DNA of 5,946 nt, taken from NCBI GenBank assembly GCA_019247755.1, contig JAFBAM010000163.1, positions 1 to 5,946 on the forward strand, given 5' to 3'. Every line of letters starts with the position of its first letter. Within the stretch, counting starts at the first letter, position 1. This DNA comes from Sphingomonas sp. (lineage in GTDB: Bacteria > Pseudomonadota > Alphaproteobacteria > Sphingomonadales > Sphingomonadaceae). The notes beneath the pieces are model-generated. The model saw only the letters and a program-made list of their open reading frames with translations, was not told the DNA's origin and did no database searches. A program made the position numbers and the translations under genes. Below are positions 1 to 5,064 of the stretch, piece by piece.

Positions 1-247
1 CTGCGGATGCGCCGGGATCTTCAACGCTCCGTTCGCGCTCGAAAGCTACGCGCAGGTGTTCGAGGAAGAGGATGCGCTCGACAAGCTGGAGGCCTTCGCC
101 TCTGTCAACGGCGCGCGCTTTTACGATCTCCCCCTCAACGAGGAGCTGGTCATGCTCGAGCGCGCCGAGGTCGAGGTACCGCACGAGATAGAGGGCATCG
201 TGCCCTTCCACGCCGCCGAAACCTTGCGCTGGCGGTTGCTTGCCTGA
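1..247 (+). CDS. pyrC: Dihydroorotase, C-terminal part (5' end outside window)
   Basis: Last 81 residues of a dihydroorotase of the E. coli PyrC (homodimeric) type, the zinc enzyme that cyclises N-carbamoyl-aspartate to dihydroorotate in cytoplasmic pyrimidine synthesis. The first complete codon is at position 2 and the stop is TGA at 245-247. The visible part carries the family's substrate-loop signature CGCAGIFNAP, then a YAQVFEEEDALDKLEAF helix, the SVNGARFYDLP segment and the terminal VPFHAAETLRW motif. All of these align by eye with the C-terminus of E. coli PyrC. The metal-binding histidines and lysine lie upstream and cannot be checked. It is a housekeeping gene with no evident link to the sugar locus. 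The next gene starts 49 bp downstream on the same strand. Family assignment is firm; only completeness is unknown. Confidence 0.93.
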   Translation, partial: CGCAGIFNAPFALESYAQVFEEEDALDKLEAFASVNGARFYDLPLNEELVMLERAEVEVPHEIEGIVPFHAAETLRWRLLA

Positions 248-267
248 ACGCCATTAGAGGCGCATTC

Positions 268-290
268 TCCCCTCCGGCTTTGGAAGGGGA
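268..290 (+). promoter_or_regulatory. Hairpin enclosing the ribosome-binding site of the 297-785 gene
   Basis: TCCCCTCC (268-275) pairs with GGAAGGGGA (282-290), leaving one bulged A at 284 and a 6-nt loop, GGCTTT. The 3' arm contains the purine-rich Shine-Dalgarno sequence (AAGGGG, 7 nt before the ATG at 297), so the folded RNA would hide the ribosome-binding site. It lies between pyrC and the small exported-protein gene. It has no T-run, so it does not look like an intrinsic terminator. The pairing is seen directly in the sequence; any regulatory role is inference. Confidence 0.4.
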
Positions 291-296
291 CATCCG

Positions 297-785
297 ATGC
301 TGACATTCCTTCTGCTTGCTGCTGCAGCCGCGCCCGGCGACGGCAAGACTATGGCGGTGGACGACTGGCATCCGCTTACGATTACCAGCGTAGGCGGGGA
401 AACGAGCGGCCCGCTCTACGTCCGGGTGCAGGCCGACGATCTGGACGGCGACGGCAAGGCCGACGAGGCGGTGCTGAGGTTGGTCTGCGCGGACGGGAAG
501 GTGGCGAGCGCGTCCTATGTAATTGCGCCCCGCGACTCCGCGACTGGAATGGCCACCGGCAAGCGCAATTATGCGCCCGTGAAAATCACCAAAGAGTGGG
601 GACCGGCCTCACCGCAACTAAGCGCGATGAAGCCAACCTATGACATCAAGAAGATGAAGGGCAATGAACGGATCGCCGATGGCTGGACCGGGATCACGCT
701 TGGCAGCACCGATGGCTTGTGCGCGGCCACTCAGGCGGCGGCTGCGACCGTCGTCAAATCGAAGTCCAACATCACCAACAACTGA
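297..785 (+). CDS. Small probably exported protein of unknown function with a DxDxDG calcium-type loop
   Basis: 162 residues; I do not recognise a named family. The start is ATG with a strong ribosome-binding site (GGAAGGGGA at 282-290). Residues 2-12 (LTFLLLAAAAA) form a short hydrophobic stretch followed by PGDG. This resembles a signal peptide but lacks the usual basic n-region, so secretion is likely rather than certain. Residues 47-57 (DDLDGDGKADE) match a calcium-binding loop of the EF-hand, dockerin or FG-GAP kind, with acidic residues at 48, 50, 52 and 56. The body contains two cysteines (in RLVCADG and DGLCAAT) that could form a disulphide if exported. The C-terminus is polar (KSKSNITNN). 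It ends 3 bp before the convergent regulator stop, so the two 3' ends share no obvious terminator. It may be cotranscribed with pyrC, although the 49-bp gap and its own ribosome-binding site leave that open. Confidence 0.75.
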   Translation: MLTFLLLAAAAAPGDGKTMAVDDWHPLTITSVGGETSGPLYVRVQADDLDGDGKADEAVLRLVCADGKVASASYVIAPRDSATGMATGKRNYAPVKITKEWGPASPQLSAMKPTYDIKKMKGNERIADGWTGITLGSTDGLCAATQAAAATVVKSKSNITNN

Positions 786-788
786 CGC

Positions 789-1541
789 TTAGGCACCGCC
801 CCTGCCACTGGCACCGATTACGGCGTTGAAATGCTCTTCTAGCCGCTCATAGCATTCGCACGCCCTGTGCTTGAGGCCAGCGCGGTCGATCACGGTGACC
901 TTGCCGCGACCGGTCGCGAGCAGCCCGTCCGAAGCGAGATCCTTGATCACCGCATTGACGGTCGTGCGCTGCACCCCGAGGAGGCCGGCAAACGCTTCCT
1001 GGGTAAGCTCGATCCGGTCACCGGCTCGGTCCTGCGCGTGGAGGAGCCACCGCGCGGCGCGCTCGGGGATCGAATGGTACGCGTTGCAGGCGACCGACTG
1101 CATGACCTGCGCAAGGAGGTAATCGGAATAGCGGCAGAACAGGTTGGCCACGAACGGCGACCGGTTCTTCGCATCTTCGAGCGCCTCCATCGGCACTCGG
1201 AACGCGGATCCCGGGATCAGGACTTCCGCACGAGAAAAGGCGGGTGCATGGCCGCAGCTGACGATCCCGCCGACCGCGCCTTCACGCCCAATGGAAGCGA
1301 CTTCGGCGGTTCGGCCTCCCGTCAGTTCGACGGTCATCGAGATCATCGTCGGACCGACCGGGAAGATGCTGGCGCGCACCGCGTCGCCGCGCGTCAGCAC
1401 GACGTCGCCGGGGTTGACCTCGATCATTTCGCCGAATGGCTCGATGAGCCCGCGTGCCTCGCGCGAGAATGTAGAAAGAAGCCGATTGCCTGCGAAGGCC
1501 TCGTCGGCCCTGCTGAGTTCATCAATTGTTGTTTGTACCAC
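789..1541 (-). CDS. Crp/Fnr-family transcription regulator
   Basis: 250 residues, the usual size for the family. Residues about 20-150 form the cyclic-nucleotide-binding-like beta-barrel (EVNPGDVVLTRGD at 41-53) and the dimer helix. The winged helix-turn-helix covers about 155-224, with LTQEAFAGLLGVQRTTVNAVIKDL as the HTH core (split as 179-190 and 191-202) and GRGKVTVIDRAGL as the wing. The tail has ACECYERL, typical of a large alphaproteobacterial Crp subgroup. The segment corresponding to the phosphate-binding cassette (GREGAVGGIVSC, then FSRAEV) lacks the canonical GE..RSA residues of cAMP-binding CRP. There is no N-terminal cysteine cluster for an Fnr iron-sulphur centre. The effector is therefore unknown. 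The start is GTG at 1539-1541, preceded by GGAAAAGG (1545-1552) with a short 3-nt spacer. It lies 90 bp downstream of the dehydrogenase gene on the same strand. It could be a trailing operon member, but the gap allows its own promoter. A role in the sugar locus is not shown. Confidence 0.88.
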   Translation of the reverse strand: MVQTTIDELSRADEAFAGNRLLSTFSREARGLIEPFGEMIEVNPGDVVLTRGDAVRASIFPVGPTMISMTVELTGGRTAEVASIGREGAVGGIVSCGHAPAFSRAEVLIPGSAFRVPMEALEDAKNRSPFVANLFCRYSDYLLAQVMQSVACNAYHSIPERAARWLLHAQDRAGDRIELTQEAFAGLLGVQRTTVNAVIKDLASDGLLATGRGKVTVIDRAGLKHRACECYERLEEHFNAVIGASGRGGA

Positions 1542-1631
1542 GTGCCTTTTCCGCGGCCGGTACTGCTGTTTCGTTACGGAGGTGGTCCGGCCTTACCGAC
1601 TTAAATGCGCCGAGCACGAAGTTGCTCCCTC

Positions 1632-2561
1632 TCACATTGTGATCGGGTCGGTGCGGACCGTCTTTCCGACGAGGAGGCAGTCGGCGACGAGTCGGAACGG
1701 AGCGACGTCGACCAGGCTGCGGCGCTCGTCGATCAGGTCGACGAAGGTGCGGTAAATGTCGGGATATTCGCCGATGCCCTCGTCGCTGCTGGATGCGCCA
1801 TTGAGGATGAGTTTCGCACCGCCGTCCTCGAGTCGGACGGACGTTCCATCGTCGGCCTCGACCGTGATCGTCCATTCCTCGCCCTCCGTCCGCCGCCAAT
1901 CGAGGCTGGCATGAAGCGGGCCGTCCGCCTGAGGACTCGAAAAGACGATGGCGGCGGCGACTGGCGTCTGCGCATTCTCCGGGACGTGCAACTCTGCGGA
2001 CTGAACGAAAAGCCCGCCCGGGAAGATTTTCGTCACGATCGAGAAAGCGTTGATGCCCGGATCGAAAACACCGAAGCCGCCCGGATCCCATATCCATTGC
2101 TGACCGGGATGCCATTTGTGGACGTCCTCGTGCCAGTGAACCTCCATGGACTTGATCCGCTTTCCGGCGAGCGCCTGTGCAGCTTCATCAACGGTCGAAT
2201 GGTGCTGCGCGTGCCAAGTGGTGAAGAGGCTCACACCTTTTGCCTGCGCCTGGCAATCGAGATCGGCGATCTCGGCCAAACCGGCCGTCGGCGGCTTTTC
2301 GAGCAGGCAATGGAGGCCATTAGCGACACACTCGCGCGCGATGCCGAAGCGCGGGCCTGGAGGCGTCGTGATCGCTACGGCGTCGAGCCCGTCAACGGTG
2401 CGAATCATCTCGCGCCAGTCGGTAAAGGTCTTGGCCACACCCTGCCCCGAACGGCTCGAGGTGGCGACGAGCTCAAACCGGGGATTGCCCTGGATCGACG
2501 GCACATGTTGGTCTTCGGCAATCTTACCGTAGCCGATGATGGCGATCCGGATCGGCTTCAC
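1632..2561 (-). CDS. gal: D-galactose (or L-arabinose) 1-dehydrogenase, Gfo/Idh/MocA family
   Basis: 309 residues, the same length class as Pseudomonas D-galactose 1-dehydrogenase and Azospirillum L-arabinose 1-dehydrogenase, which it resembles throughout. It should oxidise the C1 hydroxyl of galactose (or arabinose) to the aldonolactone with NAD(P)+. The N-terminal Rossmann fold is marked by GYGKIAEDQH (10-19). The catalytic-lysine motif EKPP is at 88-91 (Lys89). The C-terminal substrate domain contains WHEDVHKWHPGQQWIW (143-158) and GVFDPGINAFSIVT (164-177), the subfamily's most characteristic blocks, with Glu145, His151, Asp167 and Asn171 as likely active-site residues. The GTG start at 2559-2561 overlaps the aldolase stop by 4 bp, and the conserved PIRIAIIGYGKIA follows at once, which fixes the start. 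It is the last gene of the dgoK-dgoA-gal unit. Galactose is preferred over arabinose because of the neighbouring KDGal kinase and KDPGal aldolase; sequence alone does not separate the two. Confidence 0.9.
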   Translation of the reverse strand: MKPIRIAIIGYGKIAEDQHVPSIQGNPRFELVATSSRSGQGVAKTFTDWREMIRTVDGLDAVAITTPPGPRFGIARECVANGLHCLLEKPPTAGLAEIADLDCQAQAKGVSLFTTWHAQHHSTVDEAAQALAGKRIKSMEVHWHEDVHKWHPGQQWIWDPGGFGVFDPGINAFSIVTKIFPGGLFVQSAELHVPENAQTPVAAAIVFSSPQADGPLHASLDWRRTEGEEWTITVEADDGTSVRLEDGGAKLILNGASSSDEGIGEYPDIYRTFVDLIDERRSLVDVAPFRLVADCLLVGKTVRTDPITM

Positions 2562-3187
2562 GACTTCAGCCCCGCGACGTAGGCGCGCGCCTTTTCGAGG
2601 GTACCGGCAGGCGACTGGCCCGGTTTGTAAAGCCCGCCGCCGAGCCCGAAGCCGGCCGCGCCCGCCTCGAGCCAGGGCCGCATGTTGTCAGGCTGGATTC
2701 CGCCGACCGCGAGCACCGGCACGTCCTTTGGAAGCACGGCCAGGTGCGCCTTGAGCACCGCAGGAGTCGCTGCTTCGGCCGGAAACAGCTTGAGCGCAGT
2801 AGCGCCGGCCCGGATGGCTTCGAACGCTTCCGACGGCGTGAAATAGCCAGGGCTCGCAACGAGGCCCACCGCCGCGGAAGCGGCGATCACATCGATGTTG
2901 GTGTCTGGTGAGACCACGATCCGACCGCCCGCGTCCCAGACGCGGCCGACGTCGGTGGGATCGAGAACGGTACCGGCACCGACCAGCACTCGATCGCCGA
3001 ACTGCTTGGCCAAAAGCTCGATGCTCGCCAGCGGATCAGGCGAATTGAGCGGCACCTCGATGATCCGGATGCCAGCGTCGTAGATGGCATGGCCGATCGC
3101 TTCGGCGTCATCGGGCGTAACACCGCGGATGATGGCCACGAGCGGGCATTGGTCGAGATAGGTGTGCAGCAGTTCCTTTGGGCTCAC
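2558..3187 (-). CDS. dgoA: 2-dehydro-3-deoxy-6-phosphogalactonate aldolase
   Basis: 209 residues, close to the roughly 205 of E. coli DgoA. It is a class I (Schiff-base) aldolase of the KDPG/KDPGal family with a TIM-barrel fold, cleaving 2-keto-3-deoxy-6-phosphogalactonate to pyruvate and glyceraldehyde 3-phosphate. Arg21 lies in AIIRGV, Glu44 in IIEVPLNSP and the Schiff-base Lys133 in ALKLFPAE. Each sits 7 positions after the E. coli catalytic residues Arg14, Glu37 and Lys126. GAGTVLDP (70-77) and VGGIQPDNM complete the signature; IEVPLNSP points to the galacto type. An in-frame ATG at 3230-3232 would add 15 residues (MFSCGHSGDCEEDRR) inside dgoK. I chose the GTG at 3185-3187 instead because it overlaps the dgoK stop as GTGA, has AGAGGA (3195-3200) 7 nt upstream, and gives the family-like N-terminus. 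The enzyme is cytoplasmic and translationally coupled on both sides. Confidence 0.92.
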   Translation of the reverse strand: MSPKELLHTYLDQCPLVAIIRGVTPDDAEAIGHAIYDAGIRIIEVPLNSPDPLASIELLAKQFGDRVLVGAGTVLDPTDVGRVWDAGGRIVVSPDTNIDVIAASAAVGLVASPGYFTPSEAFEAIRAGATALKLFPAEAATPAVLKAHLAVLPKDVPVLAVGGIQPDNMRPWLEAGAAGFGLGGGLYKPGQSPAGTLEKARAYVAGLKS

Positions 3188-4071
3188 GCGGCGATCCTCT
3201 TCGCAATCTCCTGAATGCCCGCAAGAAAACATTGTTCACCGTCGAGCTCCACGACGTCACGCTTGGCCTCGGCGATCGCCGCCGCGTAGAGCCGCGTTAG
3301 CTCGGGTCTTCCGATCAGGGTGATCTTGGCAGCGGCGGGGGTGGAAAGCCCAATCCGAACGTCGGTGCCAATCAAGATGCCGCTGACGTATGCCGCACCG
3401 TCCTCCTTCTTCGTCTGACCAAGCAGTACGCGGGCGCGCACGGCAAAAAGCTCTGCCGGCAGTGCCTCATTGTCGATGGCGTAGCACGCCGCCTGCTTGA
3501 AAACGTCGTTCGGATCGACCGGCCCCTGCAGTGCGTCGGACAAGATGCTGTGGTTCTTGAGCAGGCTGAACAACTCGCCGGTCATGACGGTGCGGAATTC
3601 CGCGATCTTGCCATGGCGAAGCGTAGCCCATTTGTTGTGCGTGCCGGGGTGGCAGACGAGCCCCATGGGATCGACCAGGCCCGCAGCGACAGCGCCCAGC
3701 AACTGCACCTCCTCGCCTCGCATGACATCGGCACGCCCCTGACCCACGTAAGAAACGCCCGGAACGATGGCCTCGCGCTGGCCGGCCCAGACCAGCGCGG
3801 CAGCAAGCTCGTCGATGCCGGCCGGGCATGGGACGTAGGGCGCTTCCTTCCACCCCCGGTTCGAGCCAATCATTCCAGCGAGCAGCAAAGGGAGGTCGCC
3901 GAGGCGCCGCCGAATCTCGCCTATGGCCGCATCAAAGTTGCCGTCGGTGATCGAAAGCACACCGTGGTCGTCCTCGAATTCATCGACGCATTTGCCGGTT
4001 GCGTCGATACGATAGGCGCGACGGTTGGTCGTGCCCCAGTCTGCGGCGATGAATCCCTCGGTCCAGCGCAT
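3184..4071 (-). CDS. dgoK: 2-dehydro-3-deoxygalactonokinase
   Basis: 295 residues, the normal DgoK length (around 290-300). The enzyme phosphorylates 2-keto-3-deoxygalactonate at O6 with ATP, supplying the substrate of the adjacent aldolase. It is a member of the sugar-kinase/Hsp70/actin fold, with the phosphate-1 motif ADWGTTN at residues 10-16 (Asp11). The DgoK-specific block GMIGSNRGWKEAPYVPCPAG is at 66-85. CHPGTHNKW is at 140-148 and MTGELFSLL at 163-171. All these blocks are intact. The start is ATG at 4069-4071; there is no strong Shine-Dalgarno sequence upstream. Its stop overlaps the aldolase start by 4 bp (GTGA). It is the first gene of the leftward unit, divergent from the lactonase across an 83-bp control region. 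Confidence 0.93.
   Translation of the reverse strand: MRWTEGFIAADWGTTNRRAYRIDATGKCVDEFEDDHGVLSITDGNFDAAIGEIRRRLGDLPLLLAGMIGSNRGWKEAPYVPCPAGIDELAAALVWAGQREAIVPGVSYVGQGRADVMRGEEVQLLGAVAAGLVDPMGLVCHPGTHNKWATLRHGKIAEFRTVMTGELFSLLKNHSILSDALQGPVDPNDVFKQAACYAIDNEALPAELFAVRARVLLGQTKKEDGAAYVSGILIGTDVRIGLSTPAAAKITLIGRPELTRLYAAAIAEAKRDVVELDGEQCFLAGIQEIAKRIAA
3195..3200 (-). promoter_or_regulatory. Ribosome-binding site deciding the dgoA start
   Basis: AGAGGA on the minus strand ends 7 nt before the GTG at 3185-3187. It supports that start over the in-frame ATG 45 bp upstream and lies inside the last codons of dgoK. Confidence 0.6.
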
Positions 4072-4154
4072 TGGCGATGCTCATAACGAAAAACCGCGGC
4101 CGAGCGACCCGGGTCCGGTTTTCTTTTCGGTTCGCGGCACTATCGCAAAGGTTG
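4072..4154. promoter_or_regulatory. Divergent control region between dgoK and the lactonase gene
   Basis: These 83 bp must hold the start signals of both sugar units. AAAACCG (4090-4096) and CGGTTTT (4116-4122) form an inverted repeat with centres 26 bp apart. Between them is the perfect 10-bp palindrome GACCCGGGTC (4106-4115), and a second CGGTT lies at 4128-4132. Such paired half-sites resemble a repressor operator. A regulator binding here could control both directions together. I see no convincing -35/-10 pair in either direction and no regulator gene of the LacI, GntR or IclR type in the window. The dyads are visible directly; the operator role is inference. Confidence 0.45.
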
Positions 4155-5030
4155 ATGCCCGCCGATTCGGACCTTCGTTGTGTTGCCGACGTTCACGCGA
4201 TCCTCGGCGAGGGACCTGCCTGGGTAGCGCGCGAAGGCGCACTCTACTGGGTCGACATCGAAGGCCGGAAGATTTTCCGCCTTGACGACGATGGTGAGGT
4301 GACCACGTGGGAAACGCCGATGCGGATCGGCTCGATCGCGCCGAGAAAGAGCGGCGGCTTCATCGCCGGCACGGATGAAGGGTTGGCGATCGCTGACCCG
4401 ACCACGGAGCGTTTCGAAGTAATCGCCAATCCCGAGGAACAGTTTCCCGGAAACCGCTTCAACGACGGGAAGGTGGATCGCCGCGGCCGCTTCTGGGCCG
4501 GAACGATGGACAGCAGCGAACGTACGGCGAGCGGCACGCTCTATTGCATCGACGACCATCTTCACTGGGATGCCGTCGACACCGGCTACCAGGTTACCAA
4601 CGGACCAGCCTTCAGCCCGGCCGGAGACGTCATGTATCACAACGATTCCGGCCGGCAGGTCACTTACGCCTTCGATATCGATCTAACCGGCAACCCAGGC
4701 AGCCGCCGTACCTTCCTGCAGTTCGGGCCGGGCGACGGTTATCCTGACGGAATGACGGTCGATAGTGATGGGTGTCTCTGGATCGCGTTCTGGGACGGCT
4801 GGTGCGTTCGCCGCTACTCCCCCCAAGGTGAGTGGATCGAGACGATCAAGACGCCTGTCCAACGACCGACGAGCTGTGTTTTCGGCGGCCCTGACCTCGA
4901 CCGACTTTACATCAGCTCGGCCAGCCGCGACCTCGACGAACAAGCGCTCAGCATGCAACCAAATGCCGGGGGCTTGTTTATGGTTAGGCCTGGCGTCCGG
5001 GGGCTAGCGGACGTCCCCTTTGCCGGCTGA
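4155..5030 (+). CDS. SMP-30/gluconolactonase-family sugar lactonase (probable galactonolactonase)
   Basis: 291 residues, the usual length of this six-bladed beta-propeller family (SMP-30/Gnl/LRE), which opens sugar-acid lactones with one bound divalent metal. The metal triad is in place: Glu19 in LGEGPAW, Asn149 in VTNGPAFSP and Asp198 in GYPDGMTVD. Residues in the substrate-side motif GNRFNDGKVD (99-108) are also present. The start chosen is ATG at 4155-4157, because homologous sequence (CVADVHAILGEGP) begins just after it and AAAGG (4147-4151) precedes it, though with only a 3-nt spacer. An open frame extends upstream to TTG at 4071 (28 more residues, with an internal ATG at 4077), but that stretch is arginine-rich, unlike the family, and would fill the promoter region. 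In context it would hydrolyse the galactonolactone made by the dehydrogenase encoded on the other strand. Substrate is inferred from neighbours; a xylono-, arabino- or gluconolactone is also possible. No signal peptide, so it is cytoplasmic. Confidence 0.88.
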   Translation: MPADSDLRCVADVHAILGEGPAWVAREGALYWVDIEGRKIFRLDDDGEVTTWETPMRIGSIAPRKSGGFIAGTDEGLAIADPTTERFEVIANPEEQFPGNRFNDGKVDRRGRFWAGTMDSSERTASGTLYCIDDHLHWDAVDTGYQVTNGPAFSPAGDVMYHNDSGRQVTYAFDIDLTGNPGSRRTFLQFGPGDGYPDGMTVDSDGCLWIAFWDGWCVRRYSPQGEWIETIKTPVQRPTSCVFGGPDLDRLYISSASRDLDEQALSMQPNAGGLFMVRPGVRGLADVPFAG

Positions 5031-5040
5031 CGAAGACAAC

Positions 5041-5044
5041 GGAG
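5041..5044 (+). promoter_or_regulatory. Ribosome-binding site of the glycoside hydrolase gene, placed for an ATC codon
   Basis: GGAG here lies 8 nt before ATC at 5053-5055, but 20 nt before the first in-frame ATG at 5065. An in-frame TGA at 5047-5049 blocks any start further upstream. No other purine-rich site lies near the ATG. Confidence 0.5.
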
Positions 5045-5064
5045 ACTGAGTCATCGCCAACTTC

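Noticed and set aside
786..788. Bidirectional terminator at the convergent junction
   Set aside because: Only 3 bp separate the two stop codons and no hairpin with a T-run is evident in the flanking coding ends.
1555..1592. Dyad GGCCGG/CCGGCC between the dehydrogenase and regulator genes as a terminator
   Set aside because: The stem is only 6 bp with a 26-nt loop and no T-run follows on the minus strand. This is expected by chance in GC-rich DNA.
867..1604. Open frame of 245 residues on the + strand opposite the Crp-type regulator
   Set aside because: No family motifs and a low-complexity, charged composition; the minus-strand frame carries a clear winged helix-turn-helix.
1605..2582. Long open frame (325 residues) on the + strand opposite the dehydrogenase gene
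   Set aside because: It is antisense to a clearly recognisable Gfo/Idh/MocA gene, has no recognisable motifs, and is arginine-rich as expected for a GC-driven shadow frame.
4071..4154. N-terminal extension of the lactonase to the TTG at 4071 or ATG at 4077
   Set aside because: The added residues are arginine-rich, unlike the family N-terminus, and would translate the divergent control region. The homologous sequence starts just after the ATG at 4155.
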